This document shows, piece by piece, positions 1 to 9,028 of a stretch of DNA of 64,000 nucleotides. The position numbers and the translations under genes are program-made. The DNA is taken from contig NZ_LIPG01000010.1 of the NCBI RefSeq assembly GCF_001905505.1, positions 1 to 64,000 on the forward strand, given 5' to 3'. The notes beneath the pieces were generated by a model. The model worked only from the letters and a program-made list of their open reading frames with translations, was not told the DNA's origin and made no database searches. The stretch comes from Streptomyces sp. CB02058 (GTDB lineage: Bacteria; Actinomycetota; Actinomycetes; Streptomycetales; Streptomycetaceae). Positions within the stretch are counted from its first letter, which is position 1. The number at the start of each line of letters is the position of its first letter.

Positions 1-1
1 C

Positions 2-2161
2 GTCCTTCTCTGGGCATTGATCCTGGGCGCCGTCGGCGCCGGTGCCGCCAGCAGCTCGGGCCCCGCCAGTTCCAGCATCAGCCTGCCCGGCACGGAGGCG
101 CAGAAGGCCTTCGACCTGCTGGGAGAGAAGTTCCCAGCAGCCAACGCCGAAGGAGCCACCGCCCGCGTCGTGCTGCGCGCTCCGGACGGCGAGAAGATCA
201 GCAGCCCGGAGAACAAGACAGCCCTCGAAGCGACCCTTGCCGACGTCAAGGGCTCATCGGCCCGCATCGGGCAGGTCAGCGACCCCATCGCCTCCAAGGC
301 TCTGAGCGCCGACGGCACCACCGCTTATGCGCAGGTCACCTACACCGCCAAGGACGCCGACCTCACCGACGGCGACCATAAGGGCCTGGAAACAGCACTC
401 GAATCGGGCCGTGACCAGGGACTGACGGTGGAAGCCTCCGGCAACGCGCTGGCCGCCCCCGAGGAAAGCCACACCGCTGAGGCCATCGGCTTCGCCTTGG
501 CAGCCGTCATCCTCCTCATCACCTTCGGCTCCCTCATCGCCGCCGGCCTGCCCCTGCTGACCGCGATTGTCGGCGTGGGCGTGAGCATGGCAGCCATCAC
601 CGCACTCAGCGGCCCCCTCGACCTCAACAGCAATGCCTCGGCGCTCGCCACGATGCTCGGCATCGCCGTCGGCATCGACTACGCCCTGTTCATCGTCTCC
701 CGCTACCGCTCCGAACGCGCGGACGGCTACGACGCCCGTGAAGCGGCTGCCCGCGCCAACGGCACCGCCGGCTCCGCCGTCGTCTTCGCGGGACTGACCG
801 TCGTCATCGCGCTGGCCGGCCTCGCGGTGGTGAACCTGCCCATCCTCACCGCCATGGGCCTCGCCGCAGCCGGCGCCGTCGTCATCGCAGTCCTGGTCGC
901 CATCACCCTGGTTCCCGCACTCCTGGGCTTCGCCGGCGAGCGCGTACGAGGCAAGAAGCGCAAGAAGAGCGCGCCCACCACAGCCACCACCAAGCCGGGA
1001 CTGGGGCAGCGCTGGATCTCCTACGTCCTGCGCAGGCCGGCCCGGATGCTCCTCCTGCCCGTGGTCGCCCTCGGCGTGGTGGCCCTGCCTGCCACCCAGC
1101 TCGAACTGGGACTGCCGGACGACGGATCCAAGGCCGCCTCGTCCACCCAGCGCAAGGCCTACGACATGCTGTCGGAGTCCTTCGGGCCCGGCTTCAACGG
1201 TCCCCTCACCGTGACGGTCGACGGCAAGGACCCGGCCGTCGCCCGCAGCGGCGCCCAGGACATGGCCAAGTCCCTCGGCACCCTCGGGGACGTGGCCGCC
1301 GTGACCCCGGCCGCGTTCAACGAGAGCGGCGACACCGCGATCATCACCGTCATCCCCAAGAGCGCACCCGGCAGCGACGACACGAAGGACCTCGTCGCCG
1401 ACATCCGCGCCCTGTCCGGTGATCTCCGCTCCGACACCGGAGCCCGCTCACTGGTGACCGGCACCACGGCACTCAACATCGACATCTCCGACAAGTTCAG
1501 CGCAGCGATCGTGCCCTACCTGGCGCTCGTCGTCGGTCTGGCCGTGCTCGTACTGATCCTGGTCTTCCGGTCCATCCTGGTTCCCGTCAAGGCAGCCCTC
1601 GGATTTCTGCTCTCCGTGCTCGCCTCGCTCGGCGCCCTCGTCGCCGTCTTCCAGTGGGGCTGGCTCAAGGACCTCATCGGCCTGGAACAGACCGGCCCCA
1701 TCATGAGCCTGATGCCCGTCCTCATGGTCGGAATCGTGTTCGGCCTCGCCATGGACTACCAGGTCTTCCTCGTCACCCGCATGCGCGAGGCGTACGTCCA
1801 CGGCGCCGACGCCCGCACCGCCGTCGAGACCGGCTTCAAGCACAGCTCCACCGTCGTCACCGCGGCCGCCCTCATCATGATCAGCGTCTTCGCCGGCTTC
1901 GTCGGCTCCCACGACGCCATGATCAAAGCACTCGGCTTCGGCCTGGCCATAGCGGTCGCCTTCGACGCCTTCGTCGTCCGTATGACGATCATCCCCGCGG
2001 CCCTCGCTCTCCTCGGCAAGCGCGCCTGGTCCCTGCCCACCTGGATCGACCGCATCCTGCCCAACGTCGACATCGAAGGAGAGAAGCTCACCAAGCACAC
2101 CCCCACCGCCCCTACCGTCCGCGAACCCAGCTACGCCGGGACCACGGACCACAACCACTGA
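2..2161 (+). CDS. MMPL/RND-family membrane transporter (5' end outside window)
   Basis: This is a proton-driven exporter of the MMPL family (HAE-3 type RND), which in actinomycetes moves lipids, antibiotics or other hydrophobic molecules across the membrane. The reading frame is open from base 2, so only the first few residues are missing. The 719 visible residues show the two-fold family layout: a TM helix, an extracellular domain, a TM bundle with the Asp-Tyr motif GIDYALF (near residue 225), a second extracellular domain after a basic cytoplasmic linker, and a second bundle with AMDYQVF (near residue 583). A long palindromic hairpin follows the stop, then a LuxR-type regulator. The same MMPL-hairpin-regulator layout recurs at 6.5-10.9 kb. 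Substrate unknown. Confidence 0.93.
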   Translation, partial: VLLWALILGAVGAGAASSSGPASSSISLPGTEAQKAFDLLGEKFPAANAEGATARVVLRAPDGEKISSPENKTALEATLADVKGSSARIGQVSDPIASKALSADGTTAYAQVTYTAKDADLTDGDHKGLETALESGRDQGLTVEASGNALAAPEESHTAEAIGFALAAVILLITFGSLIAAGLPLLTAIVGVGVSMAAITALSGPLDLNSNASALATMLGIAVGIDYALFIVSRYRSERADGYDAREAAARANGTAGSAVVFAGLTVVIALAGLAVVNLPILTAMGLAAAGAVVIAVLVAITLVPALLGFAGERVRGKKRKKSAPTTATTKPGLGQRWISYVLRRPARMLLLPVVALGVVALPATQLELGLPDDGSKAASSTQRKAYDMLSESFGPGFNGPLTVTVDGKDPAVARSGAQDMAKSLGTLGDVAAVTPAAFNESGDTAIITVIPKSAPGSDDTKDLVADIRALSGDLRSDTGARSLVTGTTALNIDISDKFSAAIVPYLALVVGLAVLVLILVFRSILVPVKAALGFLLSVLASLGALVAVFQWGWLKDLIGLEQTGPIMSLMPVLMVGIVFGLAMDYQVFLVTRMREAYVHGADARTAVETGFKHSSTVVTAAALIMISVFAGFVGSHDAMIKALGFGLAIAVAFDAFVVRMTIIPAALALLGKRAWSLPTWIDRILPNVDIEGEKLTKHTPTAPTVREPSYAGTTDHNH

Positions 2162-2175
2162 GACCTCCACCCACG

Positions 2176-2203
2176 GGCCCGCGGCGCCATGGCGCCGCGG
2201 GCC
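2176..2203. terminator. 28-bp perfect palindrome after MMPL gene
   Basis: A perfect GC-rich palindrome centred on the CCATGG at 2187-2192, beginning 15 nt after the MMPL stop. It would form a very stable hairpin without a T-run, as is common for Streptomyces terminators. Confidence 0.6.
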
Positions 2204-2228
2204 TGCCCCCTGCCCGAAGGACACGCCG

Positions 2229-2882
2229 ATGCACCGAGTGGTCCTCGCCGGCGGCCCCACCCTGGTCCGAGATGCCTACGCGCACGTCATCGCCGCAGCC
2301 CCCGCCTTCACCCTCCAAGCCCACACCGCAACTCTCACCCAAGCACTGAACGGCCTGCACCCCACGGCGTGCGACCTCCTGCTCATCGACGCCCACGAAC
2401 TCGCCCGCGCCCCATTGGCCCCGGTCAAGGCGCTGAGCCACGCTGCCCTGCACACGCGAGTCGCCGTACACGGCGCGGTCCCCTCGGCCGAACTGCCCCT
2501 CCTCGCGGAAGCGGGCGTGACCGGTGTGCTCGGCCCCTTCCTCGAGCCCCACGAATTCCTCACAGCGCTTGATGCCGTCTGCCGTGGCGCGATGGTCATC
2601 TCACCGGCGCCCCTCCGCGCACCGGCCGGACCACCTGCTCCCGGGGTTCTCACTTCACTCACGCAGCGGGAACGCGAAGTACTCACCCTCCTCGCCACCC
2701 AGCCCGACAACACCGCCATCGCCCAGGCACTCGGCCTCAGCCTCAATACGGTCAAAACCCATGTCAACCGCATCATGCACAAACTCACGGTGGCCAACCG
2801 ATCCCAGCTCGTCGCCCTCGCCTACGAAACCGGACTGGTCGTCCCGGGGCTTCGAGCCGCCTCCGGTGCACCGCTTGAGTAG
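2229..2882 (+). CDS. LuxR/NarL-family response regulator with degenerate receiver
   Basis: 217-aa DNA-binding regulator. Residues 1-115 have the size and pattern of a receiver domain, but the N-terminal acidic pair is replaced by Gly-Gly (LAGGPTL). An Asp is still present at the expected phospho-acceptor site (LLIDAHE, D54), so phosphorylation may be lost or atypical. Residues about 144-205 form a clear LuxR-type helix-turn-helix (LTQREREVLTLL, then SLNTVKTHVNRIMHKL). GAAGGA stands 8 nt upstream of the ATG. Its place directly behind an MMPL exporter suggests local control of export, which is inference. Confidence 0.88.
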   Translation: MHRVVLAGGPTLVRDAYAHVIAAAPAFTLQAHTATLTQALNGLHPTACDLLLIDAHELARAPLAPVKALSHAALHTRVAVHGAVPSAELPLLAEAGVTGVLGPFLEPHEFLTALDAVCRGAMVISPAPLRAPAGPPAPGVLTSLTQREREVLTLLATQPDNTAIAQALGLSLNTVKTHVNRIMHKLTVANRSQLVALAYETGLVVPGLRAASGAPLE

Positions 2883-3057
2883 CCTTCGAATCACCGAATC
2901 GTTGGTCGGGCGTTTCGCCGGATACCGGGCCCGGATTCTGGAGCTGACCGCTCAGGTTCTGACACACCCGTACTGGGAGACGCTGGAGGGCCCGGACCGT
3001 GTGGCAGCCCGTACCGCCCTGAAGCACGTCCACGACACCGTCGGCCCCGACGCGTAG
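2875..3057 (+). CDS. Small conserved hypothetical protein
   Basis: 60-aa protein, read from a TTG that overlaps the end of the preceding regulator. The fragment GRFAGYRARILELTAQVL and a tail rich in helix formers resemble small Streptomyces proteins found next to DUF6233 genes. It ends 2 nt before the ATG of the DUF6233 gene, so the two are probably co-transcribed. No function can be assigned. The TTG start is the only reasonable one I see, and its ribosome-binding site is weak. Confidence 0.55.
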   Translation: MSSLRITESLVGRFAGYRARILELTAQVLTHPYWETLEGPDRVAARTALKHVHDTVGPDA

Positions 3058-3059
3058 CC

Positions 3060-3404
3060 ATGACCGACGACATGCCGACCTCCCACGCCATCAGCGACCT
3101 GGAGAAGAACAGAGTCCTCCTCGACTGGCTGCGGTGGCAGGTCGGGCAGACCGAGCGCCGCGTCCGGGAGCTGGAGATCCAGGAAGTCCAGGAGCGGACA
3201 CGCCGCGAGCGGGCACGGGCCGAGATGGCGTGGAAGATCCAGCCACAGCGCTCCTCCTCGGTGGCGCTGCTGCACCGTGGCGGCTGCGCCACCTACCCGG
3301 ACCAGGTGGGGCTGATCTCCCGCGAGGACGCCATGGTGGCACTCGCGCAGCCGGACATCGAGCCGTGCGAGGTCTGCCGACCGCAAACCGGACTCCAGGG
3401 CTGA
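3060..3404 (+). CDS. DUF6233-family protein
   Basis: 114-aa cytoplasmic protein. An N-terminal amphipathic helix (about residues 10-60, rich in R/E, likely coiled coil) is followed by the segment WKIQPQRSSSVALLHRGGC and a Cys-containing tail ending in PDIEPCEVCRPQTGL. This pattern is typical of DUF6233 proteins, which are common and often multicopy in Streptomyces and have no known function. The two Cys near the end (CEVC) with upstream Cys/His could bind a metal. It follows the 60-aa gene with a 2-nt gap. Confidence 0.75.
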   Translation: MTDDMPTSHAISDLEKNRVLLDWLRWQVGQTERRVRELEIQEVQERTRRERARAEMAWKIQPQRSSSVALLHRGGCATYPDQVGLISREDAMVALAQPDIEPCEVCRPQTGLQG

Positions 3405-3490
3405 TCGGGTTCTTCCCCTCGAAGACCGGGAAGCCGTGGGCCGTGGCGCTGCTATCTCCAGTATCCGCCCCGGCACCGCCCCAGCCAGAG

Positions 3491-3700
3491 CTACGCCGCC
3501 GCGTACGTGTGCGCCCGCCCGCCCCGCCACTCCACCCACTGCGGCAGGTCGAGCAGCTGGTCCGCGTCCGGGAGCCCGGCACGGCGCAGGAACTCGACGA
3601 CGTCCTGGTCCTCGTAGGCCAGCCCGGCGATCTGCCCACGGACGGTGACCCGACGCCCGCCCGTGGGAGAGGGCCGGTGAATGACGACCGGTGCGCTCAT
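3491..3700 (-). CDS. Small conserved Streptomyces protein (69 aa)
   Basis: Short protein beginning MSAPVVIHRPSPTGGRRVTV and ending with a QWVEWRGGRAHTY-type tail. I recognise it only as a common small Streptomyces hypothetical. The start is the internal Met at 3700, because a near-identical N-terminus starts at the same Met in a broken paralogue at 5836-5946. That conservation between the two copies, and the stop in the other copy, argue that this one is the functional gene. Convergent with the DUF6233 gene. Confidence 0.6.
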   Translation of the reverse strand: MSAPVVIHRPSPTGGRRVTVRGQIAGLAYEDQDVVEFLRRAGLPDADQLLDLPQWVEWRGGRAHTYAAA

Positions 3701-3867
3701 CTCTCCAGAGTGCGTCGCGTCGCCAGTCACAGCATGCCGGGGAGTCCCGGAGTCACGCGGCCCTGGGGTGCCGTACACAGGGGGCATGCGGGTGTGAGCT
3801 CACGCGCGGAGCCAGGGGCTCGAGTGGGCCGGGCAGGCGGCGGGGCGGCTTCATGCAGGGCGAGGCG

Positions 3868-3953
3868 ACCGGGTCCTCGATCCCGGCCTCTGCCAGGACG
3901 AGGTCCTGCCGGGCGGTCGACTGCTGGTCGGTCGAGACCCGCTTGTAGACCAG
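3868..3953 (-). pseudogene. Resolvase (serine recombinase) N-terminal remnant
   Basis: Translation of the minus strand gives LVYKRVSTDQQSTARQDL followed by VLAEAGIEDPV, the conserved N-terminal catalytic stretch of Tn3-type resolvases (the Ser of RVST is the nucleophile). No start codon is in frame and similarity stops after about 29 residues. A Tn3-type transposase remnant lies 0.55 kb away on the same strand, so both look like relics of one transposon. Confidence 0.6.
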
Positions 3954-4095
3954 GAGGGAGTTTCAGGCGTCCAACATCGGTGGTGCGTTGGCCGCCCGGC
4001 ACCCAGGACGGGGGTGGTCGTTGTACTCCGTGGCGCATCCGCTGTCGCCTTCCGTACCGCGGGTGCGAGACGTCTACCTGAAAGGGCTCATTTCT

Positions 4096-4503
4096 ATGAG
4101 TGCCGCACTCTCTGATGATCTCCAGAAGATCATTGACGAGACTCCTGTCTTCGCGACGGTGGCCACAAGCCAGCCCGACGGCAGCCCGCAGTTGTCCGTG
4201 ACCTGGCTCAAGCGCGACGGTGACGACCTGCTGATCTCCACCACGGTGGACCGCAGGAAGTATCTGAACCTGCGCCGAGACCCGCGGATCAGCGTGATGA
4301 TCAACCCGGCCAACGCGCCGTACACCTACGCCGAGGTGCGTGGTGAGGCAGAGATCTCCACGGATGGCGCCTCGGAGCTGATCGATGAGCTCTCGCGCAA
4401 GTACACGGGCAAGGACTACGCGGACTTCAACCCAGCTTCCGCCGACGATGCCGAACGCGTCGTTGTCCGGATCACTCCGCGCAAGATCGTCGGCTCGCTC
4501 TAG
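4096..4503 (+). CDS. PPOX-class F420-dependent oxidoreductase
   Basis: 135-aa split-barrel flavin/deazaflavin-binding protein of the pyridoxamine-5'-phosphate-oxidase-like superfamily. Features seen: TPVFATVATSQPDGSPQLSV, the basic phosphate/cofactor-contact strand DLLISTTVDRRKYLNLRR, and DPRISVMINPANAPYTYAEV. The length and the WL/KR strands fit the short actinobacterial F420-dependent reductases rather than PdxH. Start chosen at the ATG 4096 with a GAAAGGG stretch about 10 nt upstream. Tn3-family relics flank it on both sides, so it may be a former passenger of that transposon. Substrate unknown. Confidence 0.88.
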   Translation: MSAALSDDLQKIIDETPVFATVATSQPDGSPQLSVTWLKRDGDDLLISTTVDRRKYLNLRRDPRISVMINPANAPYTYAEVRGEAEISTDGASELIDELSRKYTGKDYADFNPASADDAERVVVRITPRKIVGSL

Positions 4504-4506
4504 CCC

Positions 4507-4719
4507 TGCCCCCTGCCGTCGCCTTCGACACCAGCGCATACCGGGACAGCGCCGCCATCCGGTTCGGAGGGATCTGCGACAGCCTCAACCTGCCGAGCCG
4601 GTACGCGCTGATCTCGTCCACCCGCTCCAGCGCACGGGCGAACGCCGTCCCGGTAGTCCGCGTCGGCGGCCGGCGCAGCCGCTCCAGCTCCGAGAACCGC
4701 GAGCCCTCCGGCGTCTGTC
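4507..4719 (-). pseudogene. Tn3-family transposase (DUF4158 region) fragment
   Basis: The minus strand reads RFSELERLRRPPTRTTGTAF, then ARALERVDEISAYRLGRLRL and SQIPPNRMAALSRYALVSKA. This is the N-terminal region of actinobacterial Tn3-type transposases with a DUF4158 domain. About 70 residues survive out of roughly 1000. It is cut abruptly at the PPOX gene stop on one side and has no start. Together with the resolvase fragment at 3868-3953 it marks a deleted transposon. Confidence 0.7.
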
Positions 4720-4992
4720 TTCACGCCGCCATGGCGGAGAAGCGGCGCCCTGCGGCTTCTGGAGTGATCCGTATCCGCCGTCCACAGCGATCCGTTACGC
4801 ACCCCTGCGGTGCGAAATCTGAAGCTTATATATCTATGGCCGAAAGATGATCACTGCTTTAGGTATCAGCGCATGCGTCGAGATTTGCTGAGCATGTCTG
4901 AGACGGGCGTTTGCTGGCCCTGGGCCTCGCAGGCCGGACGGAGCGGCATCAGCCCGATCCATCCACCCCCCTAGTGCAGGGAGAGCTTTCGC
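4720..4992. other. Intergenic region upstream of hemopexin-repeat gene
   Basis: No gene seen. The stretch 4815-4870 is notably AT-rich for this genome and is the likely promoter region of the following gene. GGGAG lies just before its ATG. Confidence 0.35.
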
Positions 4993-5656
4993 ATGGCGAC
5001 CGATGTACAGGACAGCTTCTACCGGCGGATCGACGCGGTTCTGCGTTCCAAGGACGAGGGACACATCGCCTGGATCTTCAAGGACCGCAACTACATCCGC
5101 TACGACCTCAAGGCCGACCAGGGGGTGAGCGGCCCGAGGGAGATCGCCGGGAACTGGCCCGGCCTGCAGGATTCGTTCACCCGCAGCGTCGACGCCGCGC
5201 TGAACCGCAGGGACCAGCCGGCCGTCGGCTACCTGTTCAAGGACGACCAGTACGTCCGCTACGACCTGGAATCCAACACCGTCCCTCCGGGCTACCCCAA
5301 GGCGATCGCGGACGGGTGGACGGCGCTGCCCGCGCCGTTCCAGCTCGGCATTGACGCCGCGGTCAACCACCCCACCGACCCGCAGGTCGTCTGGCTGCTC
5401 AAGGACGACCAGTACGTCGGCTACAACGTCGCCTCCGACAAGCTCCTGGGCGGCCCCAAGCCGATCAGGGGCAACTGGGGGGGGCCTGCCGGACTCCTTC
5501 ACCCGCCGCATCGACGCCGCCGCGCCCCACGTCACCGACCGTACCAAGGTCTACCTGTTCAAGGACGACCAGTACGTCCGCTACGACCTCGCCGCCGACC
5601 GAACCGACGCCGGCTACCCCAAGCCCATCCGCGGCAACTGGCCCTTCTTCAGCTGA
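4993..5656 (+). CDS. Hemopexin-repeat protein, frameshifted in a G run
   Basis: Four tandem repeats of about 55 residues (FKDRNYIRYDL, FKDDQYVRYDL, LKDDQYVGYNV, FKDDQYVRYDL, each closing with a G-W motif) form a complete four-bladed hemopexin-like propeller, a fold used for metal, haem or ligand binding. The frame breaks in a run of eight G at 5477-5484. Removing one G joins blade 3 to blade 4 and gives a 221-aa protein ending at 5656. As written, translation continues out of frame to 5712. No signal peptide is seen. A strong hairpin terminator follows at 5763. The frameshift may be real or a base-calling error. Confidence 0.8.
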
Positions 5657-5762
5657 ACCGGGCCCGCCCCGCCGCCTGCGCCGCCAGCCCTGCCTGTGCT
5701 GAGCGGGCTTGACGCGTCGTCGTAACACCGGGAGCGCGGGGGCCGTTCGCCGGAGTTCGCCT

Positions 5763-5798
5763 GAAGTGCTCGGCCGGGACATCCCGGCCGAGCACTTC
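5763..5798. terminator. Hairpin terminator, 16-bp arms
   Basis: Perfect inverted repeat GAAGTGCTCGGCCGGG with a 4-nt loop, 107 nt after the hemopexin-repeat gene. The stem is GC-rich with no T-run. Confidence 0.65.
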
Positions 5799-5835
5799 TG
5801 GGAGGACGCTGTGCGGCTCAGCGGCCGCATCCAGG

Positions 5836-5946
5836 TCACTCGATGACGTCCTGGTCCTCCTAGGCCAGCACGGCGATCTGCCCACGGATGGTGACCCGGC
5901 GCCCGCCCGTGGGGGAGAGGCGGTGGATGACGATCGGCGCGCTCAT
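5836..5946 (-). pseudogene. Broken paralogue of the 3491-3700 small gene
   Basis: Begins MSAPIVIHRLSPTGGRRVTI like the intact copy but meets an in-frame TAG at 5860-5862, where the intact copy has a Tyr codon. After it the frame continues EDQDVIE and then stops again. So it is a duplicated gene killed by a nonsense change and then truncated. Confidence 0.7.
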
Positions 5947-6053
5947 CTCTCCAGGGTGCGACTCCAGGCCGGTCCCGGCATGCCGGGCGACCCTCCCGGT
6001 CGCGCCCCGTGCGGAGGGTCGTACACCGGTTACATGAACGAGGAACAGGCATC

Positions 6054-6218
6054 GTGCACCCGGGCGAGATCGTGCCGGAGAGCGGCATCTACGTGTGCGA
6101 CTGTGGCGCGGGCCACCACTGGAGTACCGACGTGAAGGGACACCGTTTCCCGCCGCTCCCGGAGGGCTGCCCAGGGGGTTCGTGGACGCTCCAGACGGAC
6201 GCGCACCCCGACTCCTGA
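6054..6218 (+). CDS. Small Cys/His-containing protein (54 aa)
   Basis: Starts at GTG 6054 after a GAGGAACAGG stretch. The sequence carries VHPGEIVPESGIYVCDCGAG, then STDVKGHRFPPLPEGC and a WTL tail. It resembles short single-domain proteins with a Cys-rich knuckle seen in many bacteria, but I cannot give a family name with confidence. An ATG at 6033 is out of frame and was not used. Confidence 0.5.
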   Translation: MHPGEIVPESGIYVCDCGAGHHWSTDVKGHRFPPLPEGCPGGSWTLQTDAHPDS

Positions 6219-6252
6219 CCCAGGCACCCGACCGCGCTGGAGGGAGTCTTAC

Positions 6253-6366
6253 GTGGTCCTGAGGCCTCCCGTGGAGCCGATGCTCGCCCGCGCCCGCGAA
6301 ACCCTCCCGCCCTTCACCGGACGGATGGCGGTCCAGCCCAAGTTCGAGGGTTCTCCAGACATCTGA
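6253..6366 (+). pseudogene. ATP-dependent DNA ligase, N-terminal fragment
   Basis: GTG start, then VVLRPPVEPMLARARETLPP and GRMAVQPKFEG. This is the N-terminus of an actinobacterial ATP-dependent DNA ligase (LigC/LigD-ligase type) up to motif I, whose Lys (PKFEG) takes the AMP. Right after motif I the frame runs into foreign sequence and stops. The rest of the ligase resumes at 10980 with DGFRALLYTP, which should follow motif I directly. So a single gene was split by the 4.6 kb in between. Confidence 0.75.
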
Positions 6367-6563
6367 AGGTGTTTCATAAGGGCGCCCCAGCCATCCCAGC
6401 AACTGAGCCGCTTGGTGGCGCATCTGGCCGCCTTCTACTGAGATCTCAGTAGGTGCTCCTGCAGTTGCAGTACAGAGCGGTGTCCGTAGCCGCATGACGA
6501 CGGGGCGGGGTCTGCCGAGTGAGCCTGGAACGGCTATCGGAGACGGATACGGAGACCCCTGAC

Positions 6564-8911
6564 GTGGCAACTTTTCTTTATCGGCTAGGTAGGAATGCCT
6601 TCCGGTGGCGGGGCTATGTCGCCCTGGTGTGGCTGGCGATTCTCGCCGCGGTCGGCCTGGGCGCCATGCAGGCGCCCGAGGCGTCCGGTGGGGACGAGTC
6701 GATGCCGGGGATCGAGTCCCAGCAGGCGTACGACCTGATGCAGGAGCGTTTCCCCGGGGCCACCCCCGACAGCGCCGGCGCCACGGTCGTCTTCGTGGCC
6801 CCCGACGGGCAGAAGGTGACCGCGAGCGACAACAAGAAGGCCATCGAGGAGACGGTGGACGCGCTGGGCGGCGGCGCGCAGGTGGCCGGTGTCGCGGACC
6901 CGTTCACGTCGAACGCGGTCAGCAAGGACGGATCGACCGCGTACGCGAGCGTCACGTACAAGGTGGGCTCCGACGATGTCACCGACGCCAGCCGCACTGC
7001 GGTGGAGGACGCCGCTGCCCAGGCACGTGACGCGGGTCTGACCGTCGACCTGGGCGGGTCGGCGATGGAGGCCGATGACGGGCTGAGCGGGGTCGCCGAG
7101 ATCGTCGGCATCTCCGTGGCCGCCCTGGTGCTGCTGGTCACCTTCGGTTCGCTGGCCGCAGCCGGGCTGCCGCTGCTCACCGCGATCGTCGGCGTAGCCG
7201 TGAGCCTGTTTTCGATCATGCTGCTCGCCGGGCCGCTCGGGCTGTCCTCGGACGCCAGCACCCTGGGCATGATGCTCGGCCTGGCAGCCGGCATCGACTA
7301 CGCCCTGTTCATCGTTTCCCGCTTCCGTGAGGAACGCGGCAAGGGCCACGCGCCCAAGGAGGCAGCGGGCCGGGCGGTCGGTACCGCCGGTTCGTCGGTC
7401 GTCTTCGCCGGACTCACCGTGATCATCGCGCTGGCCGGTCTTGCAGTGGTCGGGGTGCCGAGCCTGACGCAGATGGGACTGGCTGCCGCGGGCGCGGTCC
7501 TGATCGCCGTGCTGGCCGCGCTGACCTTCGTGCCGGCCATCCTCGGATTCTGGCCGAATGCCGTACTACCGCGCCGTATGCGCAAGGGCGCGGAGCGCGC
7601 AGCTAAGGGTTCCCGTAAGCGCCGCAAGCAGCAGGGCTCCAGGGAGACGGACGCGGTTGCCGCGTCCACCACGCACGCTCCGGTCGCACAGTGGGCTGGC
7701 ATCGCCGAGGCCGCCTCCGAGGCGTCGAAGAAGGACCGTGGCAATCTCGGCACCCGCTGGGCCCGCTTCGTGCTGCGCCGCCCGCTGCCCGTGCTGATCC
7801 TCGGTGTTCTGGGCCTGGGCGCGCTGGCTGTTCCGGCGGCGAGCCTGCAGCTGGGCATGCCGGGCGACGAGGCCCTTTCGACGTCGACCACCCAGCGCCG
7901 CGCCTACGACGAGCTCGCCGAGGGCTTCGGCCCCGGCTTCAACGGGCCCCTGACCGTCGTCGTCGACGCTCAGGGGGCATCCGACCCCAAGGCGGCCGTC
8001 GCCACGATCAGTGACAAGATCGCCGACACGGGCGGGATCGTGTCCGTCTCACCGGCGAACTTCAACAAGGCCGGTGACACCGCGGTGTTCCAGGCCACCC
8101 CGTCCACCGCCCGACCGACGCCAAGACCAAGGACCTGGTCAACTCCATCCGCAGTGAGCGCCCGGCTCTGGAGTCGGACACCTCCGCCACGTTCGAGGTC
8201 ACTGGCACGACCGCGCTGAACATTGACGTCGCCGCCAAGGTGCAGTCCGCTCTGGTGCCCTACCTGATCACGATCGTGGGCCTGGCGTTCCTGCTGCTGA
8301 TGGTGGTCTTCCGGTCCGTGTTCGTGCCTCTCAAGGCGGCGCTCGGCTTCCTGCTGTCGGTCCTGGCGGCCCTGGGCTCTGTGGTGCTGGTCTTCCAGCA
8401 GGGTCACCTCGCGAGTCTGTTCGGGATCCAGCAGACCGGCCCGATCATGAGCCTGATGCCGATCTTCCTGGTGGGCATTGTGTTCGGCCTGGCCATGGAC
8501 TACGAAGTGTTCCTCGTGGCGCGGATGCGCGAGTCCTACACCCGCGGCGAGAGCGCCCGGCAGGCCGTGGTGACTGGGTTCCGGCACAGTGCCCGGGTCG
8601 TGGTGGCCGCCGCCCTCATCATGATCGCCGTGTTCTCCGGCTTCATCACCGAGACTGGCTCCATGATCAAGATGATCGGGTTCGGCCTGGCCACGGCGGT
8701 CCTCCTGGACGCTTTCGTCGTGCGGATGGCGATCGTGCCCGCCGTCCTGGCCCTGCTCGGTGAGCGGGCCTGGTGGCTGCCGAAGTGGTTGGACCGGCTC
8801 CTGCCGCGCGTCGATGTGGAAGGTGAAGCCCTCGACCACCAGTCGGCGTCCGACGACCAAGACGGGGAACCGGGCCCCACCGCCGACAAGCCGGACGCCG
8901 TGCACGTCTGA
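6564..8911 (+). pseudogene. MMPL/RND-family transporter, frameshifted
   Basis: Second MMPL exporter, closely similar in layout to the gene at the left edge. It starts MATFLYRLGR, a usual N-terminus for the family, at GTG 6564 with GGAG upstream (an in-frame GTG at 6519 is possible). It keeps both TM bundles with GIDYALF and AMDYEVF motifs. Frame is lost at the CCC of 8110-8112: adding one C restores a continuous protein through DAKTKDLVNSIRSERPALES into ALNIDVAAKVQSALVPYL. A 43-nt near-perfect palindrome follows the stop. It is either a pseudogene by one deleted base or a sequencing slip. Confidence 0.8.
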
Positions 8912-8927
8912 CCCGGCCCACCCGCCC

Positions 8928-8970
8928 TGTGCGGGCCGCACCGAGAAGCCTTCTCGGTGCGGCCCGCACA
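8928..8970. terminator. 43-nt near-perfect palindrome after MMPL gene
   Basis: 21-nt arms (left 8928-8948, right 8950-8970) are perfectly complementary around a single C. It sits 16 nt after the MMPL stop and before the sensor kinase gene, so it probably terminates or attenuates transcription between them. Confidence 0.65.
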
Positions 8971-9028
8971 GCCGTCCTCCTGATCATCGGCGACCATGGA
9001 CCCAGCACAGGCACTCGGAGAACAAGCG

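Noticed and set aside
1448..2260. Long open minus-strand frame opposite the MMPL gene
   Set aside because: It has the low-complexity Gly/Asp/Glu/His composition of antisense frames in high-GC DNA, and the plus strand encodes a clear MMPL protein.
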